Below, in pieces: positions 1 through 10,300 of a stretch of DNA of 64,000 nucleotides. The notes beneath the pieces were generated by a model. That model worked only from the letters and a program-made list of their open reading frames with translations. It made no database searches and was not told the DNA's origin. How positions within the stretch are numbered: the stretch's first letter is position 1; each line of letters starts with the position of its first letter. Made by a program: the position numbers and the translations under genes. This DNA comes from Planctomycetota bacterium (GTDB taxonomy: Bacteria; Planctomycetota; JAMOSO01): assembly GCA_027063065.1 (NCBI GenBank), contig JAMOSO010000070.1, forward strand, positions 14,705 through 78,704, given 5' to 3'.

Positions 1-1255
1 AATTAACCGATTTATTGTAATGTTTATTTTTTTGCTCAGTTTTATTGCTAATAAATGCAGTCCAATTACCAATATTTGGTTTAATAAAATGATATACACC
101 ATACCTATCGCCACTGCTATAATTTAATAAATTAACTTTTTTATTATTTGGTGATTTCAAAATAAAATCTAAATTATCACCAGATATATTTGCAGAAAAT
201 TCTACTTCTTTTAAAGTGGAATCAACAACAATGTTTTGTCGTATTCTAGTACCATTACCAATTTTACCACTGCTAGAATGCACTACCGCTCTTTTTTGTA
301 TGGACGTTGCTATGCGTTGATAAATATCATATAAATCTTTTTGTGTTGGTGCTTCAAAATATTTTCCACCTGTTTCATTAGCTATTTTAGTTAATAAAGC
401 TGCATCGGCCATATTAGATAAACCAATTGTGTAAATTATGATATTGTTAAACTTATATCTGCGATATGAATCTTTAAATGTACCAACTTCATTTTTTCCA
501 TCACTTAATAAAATTGCAATTTTGCGTTGGTAATGTGATTTCTCAAATAAGTTAAATGCTCTGTCTAAACCGGCATCAATATCAGTTCGACCGCGTGCGC
601 CTAAAGAATCAATGGCCTTGTGCAGTTTTTTAGTTCGTAAACTTGGAGTTAATTCTGCAAGAGCCCTAGCTTTGCTACTAAATTTAACAATACCTATTTC
701 TGCAATACTGCCACCACGCCGTGCGGAACGTGCAGCTTGATCAACAAAACTTTTAGCAGCACTAACTCGTAAGCGTTGTGGATCTGTTTGGCGCATCGAA
801 TACGAAGAATCAACTATTAAAACAACAGATGTCCTTTCGTCAGCAAATTTTATTACTTTTGGATAAAATTGCTGATAATGTTTATTTCCTTTAGCAATAA
901 CCACCGCTAAATTAGCATATCTACCTATGTTTGCAGGTAACTGTCGTACATCAATATAGTAATCATCGCGCAGATATTTAATAAAAATACCTTTACATAA
1001 ATACTGCTTAATATTTTTTGAAGATAAATCCAAACCGCTAGGTAACACATAAAGAGATAAAGTATTTTTTGTAATCTCTAATGGCATTGCCATCTTATCA
1101 GGGATTTTTAATCTAAGACTAATATTTCTTGGATTATACGCAGAGCCAGCATCGCGAGATAAAACATCAACCTTAAATGGCAAGCTAGAAGCGTGTAAAT
1201 CTACACTACCTAAACCACACCAAAATAAAAATAAATATAAAAAGTATTTATACAT
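1..1255 (-). CDS. Secreted von Willebrand factor A domain protein (partial)
   Basis: The reading frame opens with an ATG at 1255 and is still open at the window edge, so the C-terminus is missing. The first ~22 residues form a signal peptide (hydrophobic run ending GSVDLHA). Residues ~143-320 form a VWA domain. Its metal-ion-dependent adhesion site is visible as DSSYSM (Asp149, Ser151, Ser153), with a later SDGKNE stretch typical of the VWA core. About 85 residues follow that look like beta-sandwich sequence. VWA domains bind proteins through a divalent metal; the partner is not known here. The gene starts 6 bases after the stop of the large TPR gene, so the two are almost certainly co-transcribed. 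Secretion to the periplasm or surface is inferred from the signal peptide. Domain call is secure, function is not. Confidence 0.85.
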   Translation of the reverse strand, partial: MYKYFLYLFLFWCGLGSVDLHASSLPFKVDVLSRDAGSAYNPRNISLRLKIPDKMAMPLEITKNTLSLYVLPSGLDLSSKNIKQYLCKGIFIKYLRDDYYIDVRQLPANIGRYANLAVVIAKGNKHYQQFYPKVIKFADERTSVVLIVDSSYSMRQTDPQRLRVSAAKSFVDQAARSARRGGSIAEIGIVKFSSKARALAELTPSLRTKKLHKAIDSLGARGRTDIDAGLDRAFNLFEKSHYQRKIAILLSDGKNEVGTFKDSYRRYKFNNIIIYTIGLSNMADAALLTKIANETGGKYFEAPTQKDLYDIYQRIATSIQKRAVVHSSSGKIGNGTRIRQNIVVDSTLKEVEFSANISGDNLDFILKSPNNKKVNLLNYSSGDRYGVYHFIKPNIGNWTAFISNKTEQKNKHYNKSVN

Positions 1256-1261
1256 TGAGCT

Positions 1262-4200
1262 TTAAATGCCCATTAATTTTTTAATTTCTTTTAGACGCTT
1301 ACCATTTGGATAACTATGTATATATTCATTAGAATATTTTTTAACTTTTGACACATTGCCGATAAGAGAATTACAAAAGACCAATTGATATAATGCATCC
1401 TCTTGCCATTGTTTAAATCCATAATTAATGTTTACTTTTAAAAATGAGACAATGGCTTTATCGTATTGTTTTAGAGATTTAAAACACATACCTATACCAT
1501 ATTCACTGCCTGCTGCTATTTCGCCAGTATTGCCATCAATGGCCTTAACATATATTTTAATAGCATCTTTATAAGCTCCTGATGCCCTTAAACTTTCAGC
1601 GTATCCAAAGAAAATTTTGCCACGTTCACGCGTATCACTGCTGTTTTTAGATAAACTTTTATATAACTTGATGGCCTTTCGATGACTATTTTGTAATCGA
1701 TATATATCAGCTTCGCCAATTAAGCATTTACGTTTAAAAGCATTATTTTGTTTTACATTTCTAGCTGATTTATAATATTTTAAAGCTAAAGATAAATTGT
1801 TATCACGATATAAATTGCCTAAACGATAATATGATTCTAAAACTAAAGATGAATTAGGATATTTTTCAACTAGTTTGATAAAGTTTTTTATAGCTTTTGA
1901 CTTATGTTTTAATTCTAGTTGAGCGGTGGCTATTTTATATAATGCTTTATCATGCAATCCACAATCAGGCAAATTAATAACATTTTGATAAAAACTTAAT
2001 GCTTTTTCGTATTCATTATTATAAAAATGTAACTCGCCTAATTTCATGGCCACTTCTGGGGCAAATTCATGTTGTGGATATTGTTTTAAAAATTGTAAAA
2101 ATATATGCAATGATTCATCTTTATCGCCCAATGCTTCTTTAGCCCAAGCGTAATCATATAATGCTAAAGGTTTATATGTTTGATTAGCAGATAACATATA
2201 ACGTTGTGCCTCTTCGCTACATAAACGATATTGCTTAGATTTATAATATGCACCAACGATACGATAACCAGCCTCATCAACAAACTTGCTATTGTATTTA
2301 ACTACTTTCTTATAATTTTCAATAGCATCATTATATTTATTTAGTTTTTCAAAGCTCCTACCACTAAAATAATAAGCATCTACAACCATATCTTTATTAT
2401 TGGTTAATGACATTAATTCCTTAAAGTTTTCTATTGCCTGGGTGTAATTTTTTATTTGATAATACGATATAGCCTCGCCACGTTTTGCTTGAGCAATTAA
2501 GCGACCTTTAGGGTATTGAGCTTGGTATTTTTTAAAACTTAATAAGGCTTGTTCACAATTATTACTACCTAATTGAGCTTCCGCTAAAAATATAATAGCT
2601 TGCTGTTTTATATTTGGTTGCGGATTTAGTTTAATAGATTTATTTAAACTAATTTGAGCATTATCATATTTTTTTAATTCTATTTCTGCCAAACCTTTAT
2701 ACATTAATCCCCTAGCTAAAAAATTTGATTTTTTAAATTTATTTAATTTTGTAAAGGTAGTTAGCACTTGATTAAAGTTACCGTGTTCATAGCTCATTTT
2801 CATAAATATAAATAAAGCTTCATCACCTAACTTTGTGTTTTTTAATGAGAATAATATCTTTTTAGATTTTTGAACTTCACCAGCATTGTAATATGCAATG
2901 CCGTTACGCAAATAAGCATCGTTAATACGATTATCCTTTGGATATTTTTTTATAAAATCATCATATACAAGGGCAGATTGTTTAAACTTTTTTAATTCAA
3001 ATAAAAATTTGGCTTTGGCAAATTCAACTGTGGAAGTTATGGGACTATTACTAAAATTTTTAAAAAATTCATCTATAAAAATTAAGCCTTTTTGCCAATC
3101 TTTTGCTGTATCAGCAGCTAAAATTTTTAAATAACTGCCATCGTCAGCTAGTTCATGGGATTTATTTGCTTTTAATAATTTATCTATATGTTTATATACA
3201 TCAGCATAAAGTTTTTTTTCTAATAATAAGTTGGCAATATCATATTGTAATCTTATATATAAATCCTTATCTATAAGCTTTTCTTTTAACGCTTGCTGAA
3301 AAGCTATTAACGCCACATCTTTTTGTCCTAATTTATTTAAAACTAAACCACGCTGATAATTAATTTTAGCTATGGATACTTTGCCGGGAGATTTGACTAA
3401 TTGATTTAAAATATTTAATGACTTTTCATAAGATTTATTTAAATATAACATATATGCTTCTAAAAATTGTGCCTCGGATACTAATGGATGTTTAGAAAAA
3501 TCCTTAGCCATTAATGCAAACTCGTCCGCTGCTTGGACAAAATGCTTTTGCGAATGCAAAACCCATCCAGCTGCATATATGGCCTTAGCGCCTAAGTCAC
3601 CACCAGCACGGGCGCATTTGCGATATTGTAAAATTGCTTCAGTAGGTTTACCTGCTATAAAATATTGCTCACCTGCCAAAAATAAAGCCTCTTGAGCTAA
3701 ATCATTATTTGCATACTTATTTGCCAATTTAGCAAAATCTTCCGCCGCTTTATTATGTATTTTCGCATCTATATATGCCCAACCTCTACCGTATAATGCG
3801 TTTGGTTGAAAATCACTTTTTGGAAATTTCTTTAAAAATTCTGAGTATTTTTTTATAGATTGACTTAACTGTCCCTGTTGATACAGAGCTTCTGCTTGCC
3901 AATATAATGCTGCATCAGCTAAGTAAGATTCAGGATAACGTTTTGTAAAAGTATTAAAACTAGCATAGGCTTTTTTGTAATTCTCAACATTAAAATAAGC
4001 TCGTCCTAATTTGTATAAACCTTCAGCATAGTAGGTATTAGTTTTATAATCTTTAACAAAACTTTCTAAGATTGGAATGGCCTTATTAAAATCATTAGTT
4101 CTAAAATAGCTCATCCCTAAAAAAAACAAAATTTCTCCCATACGTGGATGATTTGGATTGTTTTTTTTGATTTTAGTAAATTCTTCACCGGCTAAACGAT

Positions 4201-4321
4201 ATTCTTTTTTGCCAAATAAACCTATTGCAAAACTAATGTCGCTATCATTTGCAAATGCAACGGTAGAGTACAAAACAGATATAATTATATATAAAATGAT
4301 ATTTAATCGTAAAACACGCAT
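1262..4321 (-). CDS. Large secreted TPR-repeat protein
   Basis: The protein has 1019 residues: an N-terminal signal peptide (hydrophobic segment ~6-24, ending VAFA) followed by tetratricopeptide repeats along almost the whole length. The repeats recur every ~35-37 residues with the usual Y.A...F....YP spacing, for example around residues 95-130, 440-480 and 790-830. The N-terminal block resembles the BamD/YbgF type of periplasmic TPR, and the repeated YP motifs fit that class. TPR arrays are protein-protein scaffolds, so a periplasmic or outer-membrane assembly role is inferred. It lies between hemA (85 bases upstream) and the VWA gene (6 bases downstream), and the VWA protein is a reasonable partner. 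No catalytic motif is visible. Confidence 0.85.
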   Translation of the reverse strand: MRVLRLNIILYIIISVLYSTVAFANDSDISFAIGLFGKKEYRLAGEEFTKIKKNNPNHPRMGEILFFLGMSYFRTNDFNKAIPILESFVKDYKTNTYYAEGLYKLGRAYFNVENYKKAYASFNTFTKRYPESYLADAALYWQAEALYQQGQLSQSIKKYSEFLKKFPKSDFQPNALYGRGWAYIDAKIHNKAAEDFAKLANKYANNDLAQEALFLAGEQYFIAGKPTEAILQYRKCARAGGDLGAKAIYAAGWVLHSQKHFVQAADEFALMAKDFSKHPLVSEAQFLEAYMLYLNKSYEKSLNILNQLVKSPGKVSIAKINYQRGLVLNKLGQKDVALIAFQQALKEKLIDKDLYIRLQYDIANLLLEKKLYADVYKHIDKLLKANKSHELADDGSYLKILAADTAKDWQKGLIFIDEFFKNFSNSPITSTVEFAKAKFLFELKKFKQSALVYDDFIKKYPKDNRINDAYLRNGIAYYNAGEVQKSKKILFSLKNTKLGDEALFIFMKMSYEHGNFNQVLTTFTKLNKFKKSNFLARGLMYKGLAEIELKKYDNAQISLNKSIKLNPQPNIKQQAIIFLAEAQLGSNNCEQALLSFKKYQAQYPKGRLIAQAKRGEAISYYQIKNYTQAIENFKELMSLTNNKDMVVDAYYFSGRSFEKLNKYNDAIENYKKVVKYNSKFVDEAGYRIVGAYYKSKQYRLCSEEAQRYMLSANQTYKPLALYDYAWAKEALGDKDESLHIFLQFLKQYPQHEFAPEVAMKLGELHFYNNEYEKALSFYQNVINLPDCGLHDKALYKIATAQLELKHKSKAIKNFIKLVEKYPNSSLVLESYYRLGNLYRDNNLSLALKYYKSARNVKQNNAFKRKCLIGEADIYRLQNSHRKAIKLYKSLSKNSSDTRERGKIFFGYAESLRASGAYKDAIKIYVKAIDGNTGEIAAGSEYGIGMCFKSLKQYDKAIVSFLKVNINYGFKQWQEDALYQLVFCNSLIGNVSKVKKYSNEYIHSYPNGKRLKEIKKLMGI

Positions 4322-4405
4322 ACCTTCTCCAAGTTAATTTTAAGCTATAATAAAGCCTTATATTGTACTAACTTAGATATGATAGACAAGTTAAACAAAA
4401 CGTGT

Positions 4406-5686
4406 TTATCCTGAATTATCCAAACCAAAACTCTCTCTAATATATTTAATACGACGTAAATCACTATTGTTATTTATATCACATTGTTTAAGTTGACTAA
4501 TGGGCAAATGCAACAATTTATTTAATACTGCCGTAGAAAAATTAAGGCAATTTTCAATTTCAGCAGGGCTTAATTTGTTTTTTTGACGATTAATTTCAAC
4601 ATCTTGAATTTGCATTACTTTAGAACGCAAAGCTACTATTGTTGGTGCTACATCTAAACTATTGCACCACGCAACAAACTTTTTTGCCTCATCTAAAACT
4701 ATACTCTCTGCCAAGCCAAGTTCTTGGCGACGAACATCAATAGTATGTGCTATTAATTTTTGCAAATCATCAAGACAATGCAAAAAAACAAATTCTAGCT
4801 TATCGATGCCTACTTCAAAATCTCTTGGAACAGCTATATCAATTAATGCCAAAGGCCTCATTGTCCGTTTAACTAAGGCTTTTTTTAATTGTACCATATT
4901 TAATACTGGAGTATTTGATGCCGTTGTGCCAAAAACTATATCCACATCTTTTAAAACATCGCAAAATTTATCAAACTCTACAACATTTGCATTAATTTCT
5001 TTTGCCAATGTTTCTGCCTTAGCCAATGTACGATTGGTAACTAAAATATCACCTATACCACTATCTACTAGATGCTTAGCAACTAATTGACCTGTATCAC
5101 CTGCACCGATAATCAATGCTTTATGTTTTGATAAATCATTAAAAATCTTTTTAATTAAATCAACTGCAGAACCAGCCACACTAACTGCACCCACTCCTAA
5201 TTGAGTTTCTGTGCGAACCCGTTTTGATGCTGTAATAACTTTAGCAAATAATCCATGTAAAATAGTGTCAATTCCCCCTGCAGTATTTGACAAATCTAAA
5301 GATTCTTTAACCTGCGATAAAATTTGGTATTCTCCCAAAATCATAGATTCCATGCCAGATGCAACACGATATAGATGCTCGACAGCTTTTAAATTGCTAT
5401 AATCAAACAAATGCGTAACAGCTTCATAACCCTTAAAATCTTGCAAAAAGTTTGTTAAAATTTTTTTGGACTCAGCAGAATATTCTTGCTCTATAACAGC
5501 AACTATTTCAACCCTGTTACAAGTGCTTAAAATTGCCACTTCGCGTACACCAGTCAACTTTAAACATTTCTTAATGCCATTTGGTATCTCTTCTTTAGAA
5601 AAAGCACATTTTTCACGTTGATTTAAATCGGCTACAGTATGATCCATACCAATGATTTGTAAGTGAAATGTTGTCCCCAACCCCAT
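4406..5686 (-). CDS. hemA: Glutamyl-tRNA reductase
   Basis: This enzyme reduces glutamyl-tRNA(Glu) to glutamate-1-semialdehyde with NADPH, the first committed step of C5 tetrapyrrole synthesis in the cytoplasm. The 426 residues match the usual family length. The N-terminal catalytic domain carries the invariant STCNRVE motif with the nucleophilic Cys at about residue 56 and the downstream GMESMILGE signature. The central Rossmann domain has GAGDTGQLVAKHL, and the C-terminal part is the helical dimerisation domain. The start codon shares one base with the stop of the HemX/CcsA-like gene upstream (TAATG), giving translational coupling. That neighbour pair is classic for hemA. It is unusual that the haem pair lies inside an operon of secreted VWA, TPR and FG-GAP proteins. 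Confidence 0.95.
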   Translation of the reverse strand: MGLGTTFHLQIIGMDHTVADLNQREKCAFSKEEIPNGIKKCLKLTGVREVAILSTCNRVEIVAVIEQEYSAESKKILTNFLQDFKGYEAVTHLFDYSNLKAVEHLYRVASGMESMILGEYQILSQVKESLDLSNTAGGIDTILHGLFAKVITASKRVRTETQLGVGAVSVAGSAVDLIKKIFNDLSKHKALIIGAGDTGQLVAKHLVDSGIGDILVTNRTLAKAETLAKEINANVVEFDKFCDVLKDVDIVFGTTASNTPVLNMVQLKKALVKRTMRPLALIDIAVPRDFEVGIDKLEFVFLHCLDDLQKLIAHTIDVRRQELGLAESIVLDEAKKFVAWCNSLDVAPTIVALRSKVMQIQDVEINRQKNKLSPAEIENCLNFSTAVLNKLLHLPISQLKQCDINNNSDLRRIKYIRESFGLDNSG

Positions 5687-6522
5687 TAGTAACTAGTTCC
5701 GTGTATTGTAGAAAATAATAAATTAACAATTGTGGCAGAAAATAAGATTATAGAAAAACCCAATATAGATAAATATGCTAGGCGTTTACCATTCCAACCT
5801 GCAAATTTATGACCAATAATACCAATAGCATAAACAGCACAAGTTATAAAACCTAAAATTATTTTAGGATCATTTGAAAAATAAGTACCGTATTGCAATT
5901 TCCACCAACGCATTCCAAAAATTAAAGATGCGCTAAAAAACCAAAAGCCATACCAAGCAGCGTGAATGTTCATTTCATTTAAAATTTCTAATGAAGGCAA
6001 GCGATCAAATATTCGATTAAAATTAGAATGTTTTAGTTTCCAATATAAAACTATATATAAAAAACCATAAATAGAAGCAATTAATAATGATGCACAACCA
6101 ATAATTGCAGCACCAGAATGGTATGCAAACAACTTATTATCCAGTAAACTAGATGCAGGAGCATTAAAATTACAACCCAACAATGCTGATAATCTAAAAA
6201 CAAATGCAATACTTAATACTATCAAACCAGTATCACGCACATTTATATGTTTTTCTATATAAATATATAAAATGGATATAACTAAAGCAAAAGAAAATAT
6301 TGCCTCAAAAGCATTTCCCATTGGATGTCTAGAAAAATATAATCCTCGACTTGCCAAAATACCAAAATGAATAACTGTACTTAACCATAGCAATTTTTGC
6401 ATTAATGGCTCTATATGTTTTTCGTTGCAAAAAAAATGTATGGCATATAAGACTAAACAAGCTAAATCAAGCCCCATGTTACACCAAGTAATTATTTTGA
6501 GCGTTGTAATAAAAGACAACAC
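5686..6522 (-). CDS. HemX/CcsA-like cytochrome c assembly membrane protein
   Basis: The 278 residues form about eight transmembrane segments. The most diagnostic part is the aromatic-rich WYGFWFFSASLIFGMRWW region near residues 190-210, corresponding to the tryptophan-rich haem-handling loop of the CcsA/CcmC/HemX family. Here it is a divergent version that lacks the full WGxxWxWD motif. Such proteins either move or bind haem in cytochrome c maturation (CcsA/ResC) or modulate HemA level (HemX). The gene sits directly upstream of hemA with a one-base TAATG overlap, which favours a HemX-like role. It begins 2 bases after the stop of the FG-GAP gene. Family membership is well supported, but the choice between HemX and CcsA is not settled by sequence. 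Confidence 0.8.
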   Translation of the reverse strand: MLSFITTLKIITWCNMGLDLACLVLYAIHFFCNEKHIEPLMQKLLWLSTVIHFGILASRGLYFSRHPMGNAFEAIFSFALVISILYIYIEKHINVRDTGLIVLSIAFVFRLSALLGCNFNAPASSLLDNKLFAYHSGAAIIGCASLLIASIYGFLYIVLYWKLKHSNFNRIFDRLPSLEILNEMNIHAAWYGFWFFSASLIFGMRWWKLQYGTYFSNDPKIILGFITCAVYAIGIIGHKFAGWNGKRLAYLSILGFSIILFSATIVNLLFSTIHGTSY

Positions 6523-6524
6523 AA

Positions 6525-8612
6525 TTATTCTCCATAGTGAATTAAAAGTTTATTATGTACTAAAAAAATCAAATCACCTAATCCATCACCGTTGCAATCT
6601 CCGCTACAAACAGATCTTGGTTCATAAGTGTTATTTGCTTCATTAAATCCTGCATCTTGAAAAACTTCAAAGGCAACACCAAGATGTAATTGGTTTTTAT
6701 TATATTGTAAAAGCTCAACGGTATGATTTTTATAATCTAAAACAGCAATGCCATTACCTTTATTGTTGCCTAAATCAACTGCCGACAAGTTCCATAGTCC
6801 TGGATTATTTTGTTTGGTAGTATATTCAGCCAATTTATTTAATTTAATTCCATTTGCTTGGGCAGGTAGCAATAATAATTCTTTATCTTTCATTAATATT
6901 AAATCATTATTTAAATAACAAATACTTTGCAATCCATCACCGCCTCCAAGTAATTGGATGGAACTAACTGTGTTAGCTTGCAAATTAAAGACTAACAAGT
7001 CACCTTTACTTTGATCATATACAACCAAGTTGCCATTATGCATTATGGGTGCAACCAAATGAGCTTGTGGTCTTTGTGGGTTAAATTGTTGGATTACTTT
7101 AAAAGAATTATGTGCAAAAGAATATTTTCTAACAACGTTGCCTTCGCTAATAATAAAATTATTATTGTTAACAATATAAATATCAGTTTTAGTTAAATTA
7201 GATGCCAAAGCTCTAAAATTATCGGAATCAATTTTTTTAAATTTTAACTTCTGTTTAATATAAAATTGTGGTGTATCATAGTCTCTAAATATCATAATAC
7301 CATAGGAATTGCCTATAGGTATAATAGACATGTCTTGAGGATTATTATCTAAATTTATTTGGACTGTATTTTTGATTTTTAAATTACTATCAAACTCAAC
7401 CAAAGAATAGGACTTATTTTTACAAATTATGGCTATTAAAGATTCTTTAAAACTATCGATAGCTACAGGTTTGCCATCCAGATGCAAATAATCTGGAAAA
7501 GTTGTTTTTTGGTTAAGGTTGTGTATAGCTATTGCATTTTCAGTATCTGATAAGACAGCTATTTTATTATCTTTTAATTTTGCCAATTGTGTTACATCTT
7601 TTAATGTATCAATAAACACAGGTTTTGAAAGAACATATTTATTATTGCGATAAAAAAGTTGTAATTGGCTTAATTGAGGCGTATTGATAATTAATAAGTC
7701 GTTATTTTTTAGATAGCTAAAATGCTTTACATAATCCATACCTTTTAATGGTACATGAATTGGATTTGCTAATTTGTCTTTTAAAGTAAAAGTTTGATTG
7801 GTAAATTTGGCAATATACAATCTAACTACCTGAGAGTTTTTTAAAATCACCCCTAATATATCTTTATTTTTAAAAGGCAATTTTTTTAATGCTCTTATTG
7901 GAGGTGTTTTTAAAGTCATTGACCAATAAAAATTTCCATCGCCAGAATTTTTGTATAGACTTAAAGGGTAATCCGTATTAGCAAATAAAACTGCTAAATC
8001 TACAAAGCCATCTCCGTCAACGTCTATGGGTTCAACGCCTTTACAAATATTTTTTGATGCAAAATACAGTGGCTCACCTATACTTAAATTTCCTTTTTTA
8101 TTTGTAACAATATCAATATGTGTTTGGCGACATAATAAAATTTCGTAAAAGCCATCGTTATTAATATCTTCAGCTTCAAAATCAATTAATTTAGATGGGT
8201 TTTCAACATAAATATTAATTGGATTTTTAAAGCCAAATTTTGCAGTTTGCAAATAGACCTGTAAACCAAGGTGGTTGCCAACAAAAATCAAGTCTAGTTT
8301 TTTGTCGCCATTAATATCAGCAATTCTAAATGACCTACTCCACTGATCTAATACAAAACCTTTATTATCAAATCCTTCTTTTTTAGATATTAAAATTTCT
8401 ACTCTACTGGCACTATTGTTTAAAAATATAATATCGTCTAAGCCATCATTATTAATATCACAAACATTTAAATGACTGGTAGTATTTTTAAATTCTATAA
8501 TTTCTTGTTTATTATAACCAAAGTTTCGTTTTGGTATTGCACACGCCGTAGACATGCAATTATACGTGAGTATGATTGCTAACAATAAAATCAATTTTAA
8601 ATAACTATTCAT
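6525..8612 (-). CDS. Secreted FG-GAP/VCBS repeat protein
   Basis: The protein has 695 residues with a signal peptide at the start (ILLLAIILTYNCMSTACA). Several FG-GAP repeats carry calcium-loop motifs of the DxDxDGxxD type: DINNDGLDDIIFL near residue 53, DINGDKKLDLIFVG near 98, DINNDGFYEILLC near 150, DVDGDGFVDLAVLF near 198, and DCNGDGLGDLIFLV near the C-terminus. This layout predicts a seven-bladed beta-propeller like integrin alpha or VCBS proteins, located outside the inner membrane. The middle of the chain has weaker repeats. It overlaps the upstream gene by four bases (ATGA) and precedes the HemX-like gene by 2 bases. The family usually mediates protein or surface contacts; the ligand is unknown. 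Confidence 0.85.
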   Translation of the reverse strand: MNSYLKLILLLAIILTYNCMSTACAIPKRNFGYNKQEIIEFKNTTSHLNVCDINNDGLDDIIFLNNSASRVEILISKKEGFDNKGFVLDQWSRSFRIADINGDKKLDLIFVGNHLGLQVYLQTAKFGFKNPINIYVENPSKLIDFEAEDINNDGFYEILLCRQTHIDIVTNKKGNLSIGEPLYFASKNICKGVEPIDVDGDGFVDLAVLFANTDYPLSLYKNSGDGNFYWSMTLKTPPIRALKKLPFKNKDILGVILKNSQVVRLYIAKFTNQTFTLKDKLANPIHVPLKGMDYVKHFSYLKNNDLLIINTPQLSQLQLFYRNNKYVLSKPVFIDTLKDVTQLAKLKDNKIAVLSDTENAIAIHNLNQKTTFPDYLHLDGKPVAIDSFKESLIAIICKNKSYSLVEFDSNLKIKNTVQINLDNNPQDMSIIPIGNSYGIMIFRDYDTPQFYIKQKLKFKKIDSDNFRALASNLTKTDIYIVNNNNFIISEGNVVRKYSFAHNSFKVIQQFNPQRPQAHLVAPIMHNGNLVVYDQSKGDLLVFNLQANTVSSIQLLGGGDGLQSICYLNNDLILMKDKELLLLPAQANGIKLNKLAEYTTKQNNPGLWNLSAVDLGNNKGNGIAVLDYKNHTVELLQYNKNQLHLGVAFEVFQDAGFNEANNTYEPRSVCSGDCNGDGLGDLIFLVHNKLLIHYGE

Positions 8613-10300
8613 TTGCTTATCTTATAATTAAAAGAGGTATTTATAAAAAGTTTGTCATTTTTAAAGGTGGTATTAGTAAAGCTATTTTCAAAAAAACTAT
8701 TAAAAAAATTAGTATCTGGCAATCGTTTAAAGTTTAATTTATTAATAAATAAATATAAATCATTGTTAGTCTTTTTGGATAATTCAAGCATTTCTGAAGA
8801 CTTAAAATCAGAAATATAAGAGACAATTATTTTAGATATATCTGTATACCCATAAGCAATAGAGTCTTTAGGCATATTATTGGATAACATTTTAAATATC
8901 TTAGACTGATAAAAATTGTTTGTAGTAGAAGACTTTTCAATCATAGCACGGATTAATTCTGCATTGCCTACTACCAAATAAGATTTGTCAACGGTAATAG
9001 AGTAAGTTGTTGATGAGTTGTTTTCATATACAGGCATAGAATATACTATTGTACCTTTAATATTGTTATCATTCATTGTTGGTAACATTTGATTTCTAAT
9101 AGATGAACCTTTATCAAAGAGTTTTGACAAAGTCATTATCATTTTATCTTCATCAATTAATTTTATTGCAAATAAATCTTGCGACTTATCACCTTGCATT
9201 CTTGAGTAAGACACAATTAAAGAGTCCAAATTGTTAAAAAAATCTAATGTAGGATTAACATTAAACATTATCGGTAACATATTTAAACTTTGTGTAAAAA
9301 TATCAAACCATTGAGAATTAATTTTATATATAATTTGTGGTAATTCTTGCCAAAAAGATTTTAAATCTAGCTGATTAACACTATAAGAATAAATATCTTT
9401 AGGAATATAATTTAATAGGTTTCCTTTTGGCGCAGGATTAGGTTTTAATAATTTCCAAAAACCTGAGTTTTTTCCGTGATGATTTATAACTGTCTGTATT
9501 TTAAAACAATTTGTTTTGAATATTAATTTTAATTGTAATGAAACAATTTCGGACAATCCCGTTAACACAGCAAGTTGATTTTGAGCATTAAGTTTTATTT
9601 TATTATTTAAAGAATTATTTACTTTAAATTGTAAATATTTAAAAAAATTTGAAGTGCAGTTTAGCTCTATTTTGGTTTGGTTACACTGGTTAGTAATTTC
9701 TTTTTTACGTAGCAAAACAATAGCTTTTTCTAGTTGTTGTCGCTTAGGAAAAATCAACAAAGTATTATTTAACCATGCCTGCCAATGATTAATTATATGT
9801 GTTTTTTTGTCATACATGGAAACTAATTCAATATTCTGAAATTTAGAATATTGTAACTGTAGTTCTTCTTCGCTTAATTTAGATAACTGCCTATCAATAT
9901 CTAATGATTTTTGATAATCAGCTTTACTCATAGCTATAGCTATGGATACCTGTAGATTGTTTTCATTATTTAAATTAAAACCTAAAACAACCTCATCTTT
10001 TATTAAATCTAATTCTTCTAATTGCAAATGATGACGTTGATTTGTACTTTTTGATTGATAATTGCCATAAGTTATTATATTTTTAAATAAATTTGTTATT
10101 TTTTGATTATTGCGAAATCCACTCATTTCAGGAGCGTTCCAGATTTGCCCCAGTGCAGATGTTTCTATTTTATTAGCAATTTTACTTATATCTGAAAAAG
10201 ATAATATTAGATTGTTTTCCGACACAATTAAATCTTTACGTTCAAATGCCCAAACATTTGCTGTGCTACAAATTATCAAAATAACAAGGTAAAATCGCAT
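8609..10300 (-). CDS. Secreted DUF3352-like protein
   Basis: The protein has 563 residues with a clear signal peptide (cleavage likely after CSTANVWA). No enzyme motif is visible. The overall pattern resembles DUF3352-type extracytoplasmic proteins: alternating beta strands and amphipathic segments, a PKDSIAYGYTDISK segment near residue 475, and a region where residues around VYSMPVYENN and YLVVGNAELIRAMI alternate. That assignment rests on pattern resemblance and not on a strict motif. Its start shares bases with the protease stop (TAATG) and its stop overlaps the FG-GAP start (ATGA). The coupling suggests these secreted proteins are made in fixed proportion. Function unknown. Confidence 0.7.
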   Translation of the reverse strand: MRFYLVILIICSTANVWAFERKDLIVSENNLILSFSDISKIANKIETSALGQIWNAPEMSGFRNNQKITNLFKNIITYGNYQSKSTNQRHHLQLEELDLIKDEVVLGFNLNNENNLQVSIAIAMSKADYQKSLDIDRQLSKLSEEELQLQYSKFQNIELVSMYDKKTHIINHWQAWLNNTLLIFPKRQQLEKAIVLLRKKEITNQCNQTKIELNCTSNFFKYLQFKVNNSLNNKIKLNAQNQLAVLTGLSEIVSLQLKLIFKTNCFKIQTVINHHGKNSGFWKLLKPNPAPKGNLLNYIPKDIYSYSVNQLDLKSFWQELPQIIYKINSQWFDIFTQSLNMLPIMFNVNPTLDFFNNLDSLIVSYSRMQGDKSQDLFAIKLIDEDKMIMTLSKLFDKGSSIRNQMLPTMNDNNIKGTIVYSMPVYENNSSTTYSITVDKSYLVVGNAELIRAMIEKSSTTNNFYQSKIFKMLSNNMPKDSIAYGYTDISKIIVSYISDFKSSEMLELSKKTNNDLYLFINKLNFKRLPDTNFFNSFFENSFTNTTFKNDKLFINTSFNYKISK